From positions 1,755,001 to 1,819,000 of the forward strand of contig NZ_CP018097.1 in NCBI RefSeq assembly GCF_001886695.1: a stretch of 64,000 nt of DNA, written 5' to 3'. Positions 17,042 through 24,876 of this stretch are shown here, piece by piece; position 1 is the stretch's first letter; each line of letters begins with the position of its first letter. This DNA is from Aurantiacibacter gangjinensis (GTDB lineage: Bacteria > Pseudomonadota > Alphaproteobacteria > Sphingomonadales > Sphingomonadaceae). Both the position numbers and the translations under genes were made by a program. The notes under the pieces are model-generated. The model did not search any database. It saw only the letters and a program-made list of their open reading frames with translations, and was not told where the DNA came from.

Positions 17042-20000
17042 ATGAAGCGCACCGCCACTTTCGCCGCCATCCTGCTCGCCACCACTGCCGCACCAGCAAT
17101 GGCAGAGGAGGGCTTCTACCAATATCCCGCAGCGCGCGGCGATGTGCTGGTTTTCGCCAGCGAAGGCGATTTGTGGCGCGCGGGGCGCAATGGCGGCACG
17201 GCGGTGCGGCTTACCAATCACGAGGCGGAGGAAAGCGATCCGGTCATCTCGCCCGATGGCCGCTGGGTGGCTTTCAACGCATCCTATGACAGCCCCAACG
17301 ATATCTATGTCATGCCGGTGGCAGGCGGTGCGCCGCGGCGGCTGACATTCGAAGGCGTCGGCGTCGAAGCCAAGGGCTGGACGCCCGATGGCCGCGTGAT
17401 CTTCTCCTCCTCGGCAGCCGGGGGAGGGCAGGCGGAAGTGCTCTACACGGTCGCGCCCGAAGGCGGCGCTGCCGAAGCCATCCCGCTCTGGCGCGCCAAC
17501 AGCGCGACCTACGGTTCGGACGGCAGAACGCTGTTCTTCAGCCGCCGCGGTCTTCGCGAACGGGCGAACGACAACTCGATCCTCTATCGCGGCGGCGGCA
17601 TGACGCAGCTCTGGCGCTGGAGCGGACGCGAGGGCGAGGAAGCCACGCAGCTGCTCGCCGATTTCGGTGCGCCGATCCGCAATCCCATGGCGCATGGCGG
17701 GCGCATCTTCTTCATCTCCGATCACGACGGGGCCGATGCGGTCTGGTCCGTTGGCGAGGATGGCAGCGGTGTGCGACGCCATTCCGACGGTTTCGCTTTT
17801 CCCGTATTGCAGGCCAGCATGGATGGGGGCGACCTTTTCCTGCAAAATGGTGCGGACCTTCATGTGTTCTCGACCGCCGACAACACGCTGACGACGCTCG
17901 ATCTCGAGATCGTTTCCGACCGTGAACAGACCCGCTTGCGCACGCTCGGCAACCAGTTGTCGCTCACCCAATCGGCGCGCATCTCGCCCGATGGTGAAGG
18001 GGTGGCAGTTACTGCGCGCGGCCGCGTGGCGATTGGCGCCACCGGACAGGCGCGGCGGGTGGAATTCGCGACGCCGCTGGATGCCCGCGTGCGCGAAGCT
18101 GTGGAAGGGCCGGAAGGCGAGCGGATCTTCATGATCCTCGACCAAGGCGACAGCCGCGATATCTTCGCCATGGCTGCCGATGGCTCTGGCGAGCCGCAGG
18201 CGATCACGCGCGGATACGATGCGCATATCTGGTCTTTCGCGGTTGCGCCCGATGGCAATTCGCTGGTGGTCTGGGACAAGGATGCGCGGCTCACCCGCGT
18301 CGATGTGGCGACGGGCCGCGTCACCTTGCTGCGGCAGAACGACACGGGCAGCGACAACCCGTTTTCCGGCGTCACCTTCTCGCCCGATGGCGCGTATATC
18401 GCCTATGCCGAGGGCAGCCGCGCCAATGGCGGCAACACGTCGGACCTGATCGTGCAGAACCTCGCCACCGGCCAGCGCGTGCAGGCGACGTCGGACACCT
18501 ATAACGACTACGCGCCCGCATTCGCGCATGACGGGGCGTGGCTTTATTTCATATCGGATCGCAATTTCGCGCCCAGCCCGGGCAGCCCCTGGGGCGACCG
18601 CAATATGGGCGTCGACTTCCCCGATCGCGGCGAAATTTACGCCCTGCAACTCGATCCCGAGGCCGAGTTCCGCTTCACCGAAGAGAACGAGCTGACGCGC
18701 GGCGATGACGAGGACGAGGAGGGCGAGGGCGCTTCTGCCGAAGGCGGCGAGGACGACGGCGAAGAGGAAACGCCTGCGGCCAATATCGTGCTCGCCGGTT
18801 TGGCGGACAGGCTATACCAGGTGCCTGCGGAAGCGGGCGTCGGCCGAATGCTGCTGGCGACCGAAAACTTCCTCTACACCTTCCGTGACGACAATGCGGT
18901 CTCCATCAAGATCGACGATACCGATGCCGAGGAAAAGACCTTCGCCGCCGATACTGCCAGCCTGCAACTGAGCGCCGATGGCGAAACGCTGCTGCTGACC
19001 AAGGTGGCGAATGGCACGCCCAGCTTCGCGCTGGTGCCCGTTGCCGACGATGCGCCCGACAGCATGGACCCGCACCGTGTGCGGCTGGCAGACTGGCGCA
19101 TCACGATCGATCCGGTCGCCGAATGGCAGCAAATGTTCGCCGATGCGTGGCGTCTGCACCGCGATTTCGCTTACGATCCGGCCTTGCGCGGCGTCGACTG
19201 GGATGCGGTGCGCGCGCAGCATGAGCCGCTGTTGGACCGCATAGGCCACCGCGCTGAGCTGAACACCATCCTCGGCCAGATGGCGTCGCAGCTGGGCATC
19301 CTGCACAGCCAGGTGCGCGCGGGAGACCTGCCGTCCGATAGCGAGAACAGCGAGATGGCATTCCTGGGTGCGAGCTACACGCCGGTCGCCGGTGGCTTGC
19401 GGATCGACAGCATTGTCGAGGCCGATGCCGATCTCGTTTCACAGCGACCGCCGCTGCGCCGCCCCGGCGTCGACATCCGCGAAGGCGATATCATCCGCCG
19501 CGTGGACGGGCGCCCTGTGGCAACGCTCGCCGATCTGCGCATGGCGCTGGCGTCCAAGGCGGGGCAGCAGGTCCGCCTCGATGTGACGCGCGGCGGCACC
19601 GCGCAGAGCGCGCTCGTCGAGCCGATGACGCTGTTCGGCAATCGCACGGCGGCCTATTGGGATTTCGTCGAGCGTAACCAGGCTGCGACCGACGCGATGG
19701 GCGGGGGCGATATCGGCTATATCCACCTGCGCTCCATGGGAGCCGGCGATATCGCCACGTTTGCCCGCGAATATTTCCACCAGATGGATCGCGACGGGAT
19801 GATCATCGATGTGCGCGGCAATAATGGCGGCAATATCGATTCCATCATCATCAACCAGTTCCTGCGCCGCCCTTGGGCTTTCTGGACCGATCCGGAAGGC
19901 GAGGGCGTGGTGACCACCAATATGCAAAACGCCTATCGCGGGCATGTCGTCGTGCTCATCGACGAGCGGACCTATTCCGATGGCGAGACTTTCGCAGGCG

Positions 20001-20347
20001 GCATGAAGGCGCTGGGCCTTGCCCCGCTGGTCGGCACGCGTACGGCTGGCGCGGGCATCTGGCTGTCAGACCGAAACCGGCTGGTCGATAACGGCGCGGT
20101 GCGCATCGCCGAATATGCGCAATACGGCATCGATGGGAGCTGGATCGTGGAAGGCTTCGGCGTGGTGCCCGATTACGAGGTAGAGAACATGCCGCACGCC
20201 CGCTTCAATGGCGAGGATGCGCAATTGCAGGCAGCCGTAGCGCTGTTGCAGCAGCGCATCGCGGCGGAACCCGTCGAGCCGCTCCGCCCGCAGCCCCTGC
20301 CGCCCTTGGGGACGCCGGGGCGCGACGTGCCGGTGCTCGTAAACTAA
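17042..20347 (+). CDS. Tricorn-like S41 serine protease, exported
   Basis: 1101 residues from the ATG at 17042 (GGGGGA just upstream); a frame opening at 16985 is not used. The signal peptide ends APAMA/EE. Residues ~25-550 are repeated SPDG-type beta-propeller strands (ISPDGRWVAF, TPDGRVIF, SPDGEGVAV, SPDGAYIAY). An acidic Asp/Glu stretch at ~555-580 precedes a core domain, then a PDZ domain (~775-860, GDIIRRVDGRPVATLADL) and an S41 domain with catalytic-type Ser979 in TYSDGETFAGG. This is the domain order of archaeal tricorn protease, which trims oligopeptides. The signal peptide places this one in the periplasm. The exact substrates are unknown. Confidence 0.88.
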   Translation: MKRTATFAAILLATTAAPAMAEEGFYQYPAARGDVLVFASEGDLWRAGRNGGTAVRLTNHEAEESDPVISPDGRWVAFNASYDSPNDIYVMPVAGGAPRRLTFEGVGVEAKGWTPDGRVIFSSSAAGGGQAEVLYTVAPEGGAAEAIPLWRANSATYGSDGRTLFFSRRGLRERANDNSILYRGGGMTQLWRWSGREGEEATQLLADFGAPIRNPMAHGGRIFFISDHDGADAVWSVGEDGSGVRRHSDGFAFPVLQASMDGGDLFLQNGADLHVFSTADNTLTTLDLEIVSDREQTRLRTLGNQLSLTQSARISPDGEGVAVTARGRVAIGATGQARRVEFATPLDARVREAVEGPEGERIFMILDQGDSRDIFAMAADGSGEPQAITRGYDAHIWSFAVAPDGNSLVVWDKDARLTRVDVATGRVTLLRQNDTGSDNPFSGVTFSPDGAYIAYAEGSRANGGNTSDLIVQNLATGQRVQATSDTYNDYAPAFAHDGAWLYFISDRNFAPSPGSPWGDRNMGVDFPDRGEIYALQLDPEAEFRFTEENELTRGDDEDEEGEGASAEGGEDDGEEETPAANIVLAGLADRLYQVPAEAGVGRMLLATENFLYTFRDDNAVSIKIDDTDAEEKTFAADTASLQLSADGETLLLTKVANGTPSFALVPVADDAPDSMDPHRVRLADWRITIDPVAEWQQMFADAWRLHRDFAYDPALRGVDWDAVRAQHEPLLDRIGHRAELNTILGQMASQLGILHSQVRAGDLPSDSENSEMAFLGASYTPVAGGLRIDSIVEADADLVSQRPPLRRPGVDIREGDIIRRVDGRPVATLADLRMALASKAGQQVRLDVTRGGTAQSALVEPMTLFGNRTAAYWDFVERNQAATDAMGGGDIGYIHLRSMGAGDIATFAREYFHQMDRDGMIIDVRGNNGGNIDSIIINQFLRRPWAFWTDPEGEGVVTTNMQNAYRGHVVVLIDERTYSDGETFAGGMKALGLAPLVGTRTAGAGIWLSDRNRLVDNGAVRIAEYAQYGIDGSWIVEGFGVVPDYEVENMPHARFNGEDAQLQAAVALLQQRIAAEPVEPLRPQPLPPLGTPGRDVPVLVN

Positions 20348-20359
20348 GGGGAAGCAACG

Positions 20360-20380
20360 AAAAAGGGCGCCGAAGCGCCC
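20360..20380 (-). terminator. Intrinsic terminator for the PilZ gene
   Basis: Read on the minus strand: GGGCGC-TTCG-GCGCCC followed by five T. It is a 6-bp stem closed by a stable UUCG loop, 24 bases after the PilZ stop. It could also limit read-through from the tricorn-like gene in the other direction, though the plus-strand side lacks a T-run. Confidence 0.75.
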
Positions 20381-20404
20381 TCAATCTTCAGTCTGCGAGC
20401 GCGT

Positions 20405-20752
20405 TTACCCGCGCAGAGCGCCATCGCCGCGATAGCGGGCGAGGATATTGTCATGCACGATGGGGCTGAGAAGGTTGGTAAAGGCGCAGCCGGCCTGCCC
20501 ATTTTCCCACCATACGACTTCCGCCTGCAGGCTTTCCAGCCCGGGCAAGGTGAGCCAGCAGACCGATCCCACATGCATCCGGTTTACGGCGGTGGCGGAA
20601 AAGCCCGATAGCGACAGGTCGTTCACGACCGTCTGGAATGCGCGCATGCCAGAGCCGCGAAGCTGGGCGGGGATCATGATCTTGGTGCGCGGGGCGCTGC
20701 GATCTTCCTGAGAAGCGATATCGTAGCGACCCAAGGTATTCTGAATGCTCAT
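20405..20752 (-). CDS. PilZ-domain protein
   Basis: 115 residues from the ATG at 20752 (MSIQNTLGRYDIASQEDR). The PilZ fold is suggested by RSAPRTKIMIPAQLRG, followed by the D-x-S-x-x-G motif NDLSLSGFSATA and a late GLESLQAEVVWWENGQAGCAF strand pair. PilZ domains bind cyclic di-GMP through an RxxxR plus DxSxxG. Here the first part appears as RSAPRTK, which is only a partial match, so ligand binding is uncertain. Stand-alone PilZ proteins of this size are numerous in Sphingomonadales. It has its own terminator and stands between two unrelated genes. Confidence 0.75.
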   Translation of the reverse strand: MSIQNTLGRYDIASQEDRSAPRTKIMIPAQLRGSGMRAFQTVVNDLSLSGFSATAVNRMHVGSVCWLTLPGLESLQAEVVWWENGQAGCAFTNLLSPIVHDNILARYRGDGALRG

Positions 20753-20854
20753 CGCATTGACTTCCCGTTCCTGCGGTTCCCCAACCGTGGCCCTCTCGGG
20801 CCGTGCAAGGCGCACAATGTCGCAGCAGAGTTAAGCGGGAATTGCGAAACAGGG

Positions 20855-21574
20855 TTAACGCGGCGTTTCCACTCGTATGCGGTGCAGATTGGCGAAATCC
20901 TGCTCCAGCATGGCGGCGATATGCTCGCCAACCACTTCGGGCGGCTTTACCGTTTGCGGGTCTTCGCCGGGATAAGCCCGTTCGCGCATGGTGGTGCGAG
21001 TCGCACCGGGGTCGACGATGGCGACGCGCGTTTCGCTAATGCGCTCCACTTCCATGCCATGCGCTTCCAGCAAAGCTTCGAATGCGGCCTTGCTGGCGGC
21101 ATAGGCGCCCCAGAAGGGCCGGATCTTCTGCGCCAGCGAACTGGTGAGGCCGATGATACGCCCGGCCTCGGCGCGCTTCAGCAGCGGGTCGAACGCGGCG
21201 AGGAGCGCCTGCGTCGACAGCACATTCAAAGTCAGCGCCTGGTTGAACTGCTTGCCGTCGATCTGCGTGACGGGCGTGAGCGTTGGCATGGTGGCCGCGT
21301 TCAGCACCAGCACGTCCAGCCTGTCCCACCGCTCGGCGATTGCCTGCGCCAGCCGTCCGATGCTCTCGCCTTCGGTCAGGTCGAGCGGGGCGATCGTGGA
21401 TGTGCCGCCCGCATTGTGGATGGCATCCTCGACATTTTCCAGGTCCTTCACCTTGCGGGCGACCAGCACGACATGCGCGCCCCTGTCGGCAAGCGCCTTT
21501 GCAGTGGCAGCACCGATGCCGCGGCTGGCTCCGGTGACGAGGGCGACTTTGCCCTCCAGCGATTTGTCGGACAT
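20855..21574 (-). CDS. Short-chain dehydrogenase/reductase
   Basis: 239 residues from the ATG at 21574, whose bases overlap the purF stop (ATGA). Classical SDR motifs are present: cofactor motif TGASRGIGAATAKAL, NAAT in LNAATMPTL (the NNAG position), the active-site Ser (IGLTSSLA) and YAASK. Substrate cannot be told. The overlap indicates cotranscription with purF. That is an odd functional pairing but is recurrent in Sphingomonadales as far as I recall, which would need a neighbourhood check. Confidence 0.85.
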   Translation of the reverse strand: MSDKSLEGKVALVTGASRGIGAATAKALADRGAHVVLVARKVKDLENVEDAIHNAGGTSTIAPLDLTEGESIGRLAQAIAERWDRLDVLVLNAATMPTLTPVTQIDGKQFNQALTLNVLSTQALLAAFDPLLKRAEAGRIIGLTSSLAQKIRPFWGAYAASKAAFEALLEAHGMEVERISETRVAIVDPGATRTTMRERAYPGEDPQTVKPPEVVGEHIAAMLEQDFANLHRIRVETPR

Positions 21575-23058
21575 CAGGAAACCTTCGCTTCGCGCTTGGT
21601 CACAGGCAGGCTGAGCTGCGAATCTTCCATCTTGCGCGCGGTGAGATCGGTGAGGGTGGTGGGATATTCGCCGGTGAAGCACGCATCGCAATATTGCGGG
21701 CAAGCGCTGTCGCGGCCGTTCAGCCCCACGGCGCGGTAGAGCCCGTCGATGGAAACGAATGCGAGACTGTCTGCCTTGATGAATTCGCGCATGGCGGCAA
21801 GATCCATCCGGCCCGCCAGGAGCTTTGATCGCTCCGGCGTATCGACACCGTAATAGCAGCCATGGCCCGTGGGCGGACTGGCGACGCGAAAATGCACTTC
21901 GGCAGCGCCCGCATCGCGCATGATTTGCACGATCTTCATGCTGGTAGTGCCGCGCACGATGGAATCGTCGATCAGCACGATGCGCTTGCCCGCCACGATA
22001 GCGCGATTGGCATTGTGCTTGCGCTTCACGCCCGCATGGCGGCTGGCATCGGACGGCTGGATAAATGTGCGGCCCACATAGTGAGAGCGGATGATGCCCA
22101 GCTCGAACGGGATGCCGCTTTCCTGCGCATAGCCGATGGCAGCGGGCACGCCGCTATCGGGCACTGGCACGACGAGGTCCGCCTCGCACGGTGCTTCGCG
22201 CGCCAGTTCCGCGCCGATGTTCTTGCGGCTGTCATACACGCTGCGCTTGTTGAAGATGCTGTCGGGCCGGCTGAAATAGACATGCTCGAAGATGCAGGGT
22301 CGCGCCTGCGTTTCGCCGAAAGGGCGGTGGCTGCGAATGGTGCCGTCGAAGTCGACCTCGATCAGTTCGCCCGGCTCGACCTGGCGGATGAACTCAGCGC
22401 CCACCACATCCAGCGCCACCGTTTCACTGGCGAAGACGGTCGCATCGCCAAGCTTGCCCATCACCAGCGGACGGATGCCCAGCGGATCGCGGCAAGCGGC
22501 CATGCCACGCGGCGTCATCACGATCAGCGCATAGGCGCCTTCCACCATGCGCAGCGCATCGACCAGCTTGTCCAGCATGGTGGGATAGCGGCTGGTGGCG
22601 ACGAGGTGGATGATGACTTCGGTGTCGCTGGTGGACTGGAAGATCGAGCCTTTCTCGACCAGTTCCTGCCGCAGCGTGCCGGCGTTGGAAATGTTTCCGT
22701 TATGCGCGACCGCAAAGCCGCCCGTGGCGAGATCGGCATAAAGCGGCTGCACATTGCGCAAGCCAGCACCGCCGGTGGTGGAATAGCGCACATGGCCCGC
22801 CGACATTTCGCCCGGCAATTCGGCCAGCGATTCCGCAGTCGAGAAGTTTTCCGCCACATGGCCCAGCGCGCGGCGGGTGACGAATTCCGCCCCGTCGAAA
22901 GCCGAAATGCCCACCGCTTCCTGCCCGCGATGTTGCAGGGCATGGAGGCCGAGGGCCGTCGCGGCAGATGCATCGGGCGCACCGATGATGCCGAACACGC
23001 CGCATTCCTCATGCAGCTTGTCACCGTCCGCGTCGAAGAAGGGATGGGTGAAATTCAT
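21574..23058 (-). CDS. purF: Amidophosphoribosyltransferase
   Basis: 494 residues from the ATG at 23058. An 18-residue leader precedes the N-terminal nucleophile Cys19 (EECGVFGI), exposed after propeptide removal as in Bacillus-type PurF. The glutaminase domain has HNGNISN and the phosphoribosyltransferase domain has the PRPP loop VLIDDSIVRGTTS. Cysteines near the C-terminus (CPQYCDACF) fit the [4Fe-4S] class. It catalyses the first step of de novo purine synthesis, PRPP plus Gln to phosphoribosylamine. It lies downstream of the tad-like genes with a 108-base gap and overlaps the SDR gene. Confidence 0.95.
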   Translation of the reverse strand: MNFTHPFFDADGDKLHEECGVFGIIGAPDASAATALGLHALQHRGQEAVGISAFDGAEFVTRRALGHVAENFSTAESLAELPGEMSAGHVRYSTTGGAGLRNVQPLYADLATGGFAVAHNGNISNAGTLRQELVEKGSIFQSTSDTEVIIHLVATSRYPTMLDKLVDALRMVEGAYALIVMTPRGMAACRDPLGIRPLVMGKLGDATVFASETVALDVVGAEFIRQVEPGELIEVDFDGTIRSHRPFGETQARPCIFEHVYFSRPDSIFNKRSVYDSRKNIGAELAREAPCEADLVVPVPDSGVPAAIGYAQESGIPFELGIIRSHYVGRTFIQPSDASRHAGVKRKHNANRAIVAGKRIVLIDDSIVRGTTSMKIVQIMRDAGAAEVHFRVASPPTGHGCYYGVDTPERSKLLAGRMDLAAMREFIKADSLAFVSIDGLYRAVGLNGRDSACPQYCDACFTGEYPTTLTDLTARKMEDSQLSLPVTKREAKVS

Positions 23059-23166
23059 CGGGTGCTCGTGGCTGTTGGTGGCGCACGGCTCCAATGGCGA
23101 TGTTACGGCCCGATTACAAGACTTGATACCGGGCCTGCGACAGGGATTGAAAGCGCGCGCTGTGGA

Positions 23167-23562
23167 TCAGTTCGTGCGCGGGTCGAAATTGTTGTCAGTC
23201 ACGCCTGCAGGCAGGTTGTGGTTGCCGCGAGGTGCCGGACGCGCGGGCTCGGCTTCCTCGGCCTGTACGTCGTCGTCTGCGTGCAGGGTGGAAGGATCGA
23301 ATTCCTCGATTTCCGGACCGAAGCCGCCATCTGTCGTGTCGGCAGGGGCAGGGCGCACGGGGCGCTCTTCTTCCGTGCGTACGGCGGCGAGATTGTCATC
23401 GTCGCTGCGCGCATCGTTATCGGCGCGGGAGGCCAGTTCCTGCGTTTCGGCGGAGCGACCGCCGCTCTGCTCGAGCTGGCTGAGCGGTCCGCCATCGTCG
23501 GCAATGAAGACGACGATGAAGATGATGAAACCTGCCATCAGAAGCGAAAGTCTTTTGGTCAT
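23167..23562 (-). CDS. Small acidic single-span membrane protein in the Tad-like operon
   Basis: 131 residues from the ATG at 23562, preceded by GGAGGG. A basic start (MTKRLSLLMAG) leads into one hydrophobic helix (FIIFIVVFIADDGG), and the remaining ~105 residues are polar, rich in Asp, Glu, Pro and Arg, with no cysteines. The family is not recognised. It starts 13 bases after the TadE-like gene at 23576-24271 and so is the last gene of that cluster. It could be an accessory of the secretion/pilus machinery or an unrelated membrane protein; the sequence alone does not decide. Confidence 0.6.
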   Translation of the reverse strand: MTKRLSLLMAGFIIFIVVFIADDGGPLSQLEQSGGRSAETQELASRADNDARSDDDNLAAVRTEEERPVRPAPADTTDGGFGPEIEEFDPSTLHADDDVQAEEAEPARPAPRGNHNLPAGVTDNNFDPRTN

Positions 23563-23575
23563 CGCCTTCCCTCCG

Positions 23576-24271
23576 TCACAGCGCTTCGTAGACGTTGCAA
23601 TTGGCGGCATCCACGCCAGTCTGTGCGAAAATGCCAGTCAGGTCGCGCGAACCGCGGACGGTAAAGGCGGCCTCGCTGCGGATGACGCCGGGCATGATGT
23701 AATCGGAGATCAGCGGCACGTCGGTCAGCGACTGGTAATCGAGGATAACCTCGACATACATGACCGCGCCATTGGGCGGGGCGACCAGTTCTTCACCGGC
23801 AATGCCCATGCCTGCAAACCCGGTGCCGGTTTCGCCGGTGCCTGCCGGGCCATAGGCCGAATCGACCTGTTTCATGCCCATGCAACGCTGCCAGTGAATC
23901 CACTGGCCGCCATCGGCATTGCGTTCCAGGCTGCTGATGATGATCCGCCCGTTCTGGTAGATGTCCAGATCGCCGGCATGGATCTCGGCGCCTTCCAGCA
24001 GGTCGTTGAGATCCCCCTCGAACACGCGCTGCGCAGCGAGTGTTTCGCGGTCGCCAAGCCGCGAGGCATTATCGGCGACGAGCATCGCCAGCTGGCTGAC
24101 GCGCATATGGGTGTTGGCTGAATGGGCCAGTTCCATGCCGCCGAGGCCCAGCAATAGCAGCAGCGGCGCGGCAAAGGCGAATTCGATCAGCGCCACGGCA
24201 TCCTGCGCGCCGGGCAATTCCGCCATGCGGGCGCGGTAACGGCGGATCGCTTTGGTGGTGAAGGCAATCAT
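23576..24271 (-). CDS. TadE/TadG-like pseudopilin-type membrane protein
   Basis: 231 residues. The N-terminal region has the TadE signature AVALIEFAFAAPLLLLLGLGGMEL (quoted in outline): a Glu inside a hydrophobic helix preceded by a short basic segment. The rest is a periplasmic domain containing two Cys. TadE-type minor pseudopilins act with TadFG in Flp pilus assembly, crossing the inner membrane once. It overlaps the preceding tadE-like gene by 4 bases (ATGA). No prepilin peptidase, Flp pilin or TadA ATPase is visible in this window, so a full Tad locus must be elsewhere if it exists. Confidence 0.8.
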   Translation of the reverse strand: MIAFTTKAIRRYRARMAELPGAQDAVALIEFAFAAPLLLLLGLGGMELAHSANTHMRVSQLAMLVADNASRLGDRETLAAQRVFEGDLNDLLEGAEIHAGDLDIYQNGRIIISSLERNADGGQWIHWQRCMGMKQVDSAYGPAGTGETGTGFAGMGIAGEELVAPPNGAVMYVEVILDYQSLTDVPLISDYIMPGVIRSEAAFTVRGSRDLTGIFAQTGVDAANCNVYEAL

Positions 24272-24876
24272 GTGCAGAACCCCTGTGTCGGTTCACGGCG
24301 CGCCTGTGAATCGTATGGCTGGTTGCGCAGGACGGTGGCAGACCGCACCGACACTTCGGCGGGAATGCTGGTTATCAGCCTGTGGATGGGCAGCAACCGC
24401 GTATAGCTGACGTCGGCCTGGTACAGCACGGCATCGCTGGCGCCGCCACGGCCCGAGCGGCCCATATCGGCATCCCAGAAACCGTTGCCGTTCATATCCT
24501 CGAACGGCTCGCCATTGTTGCATTCGCCATCGCCGTCTGAATCCGTGTAGATTTCGGGCTGGGCGACATCCGAATAGTTTTCGTAATTCGATCGTGTGAA
24601 GGTGATGGTGGCGGACGGCATGATGTTGTGCACCTGGCTGGTCACATTCGCATCCATCTGGGCCGCGGTCGGGCCACCCGGCTCCAGGGCCGAATCCCGA
24701 CTGGCCGTCTGCATCGCCCCATGCAGCAGCGAGCGCGTGTAGACCTGCAGGCCGAAATCCATCAGGCCTACCAGCATCACGATCAATACCGGCGCGAGGA
24801 TGGCGAATTCCACCGCCGCCACGCCGTCGTCCTTCCGCCGGAGGCGGCGGATCGAAAGAAGCGCGCGGCGCATCAT
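24268..24876 (-). CDS. TadE-like pseudopilin membrane protein
   Basis: 202 residues, starting MMRRALLSIRRLRRKDDG and then the TadE-type helix VAAVEFAILAPVLIVMLVGL. A Ser/Asp-rich periplasmic region follows, with DSDGDGECNNGEPFEDMNGNGF in the middle (quoted in outline), an EF-hand-like acidic loop that might bind calcium. It overlaps the TadG-like gene upstream and the second TadE-like gene downstream, each by 4 bases, so all three are cotranslated. The putative calcium-binding segment is unusual for TadE and is discussed under findings. Confidence 0.82.
   Translation of the reverse strand: MMRRALLSIRRLRRKDDGVAAVEFAILAPVLIVMLVGLMDFGLQVYTRSLLHGAMQTASRDSALEPGGPTAAQMDANVTSQVHNIMPSATITFTRSNYENYSDVAQPEIYTDSDGDGECNNGEPFEDMNGNGFWDADMGRSGRGGASDAVLYQADVSYTRLLPIHRLITSIPAEVSVRSATVLRNQPYDSQARREPTQGFCT

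Noticed and set aside
16766-18649. Long open frame on the minus strand across wecC and the tricorn-like gene
   Set aside because: Composition is Arg/Gly/Ala/His-rich with no motif, and it lies opposite clearly coding genes with strong signatures; typical antisense opening of high-GC codon bias.
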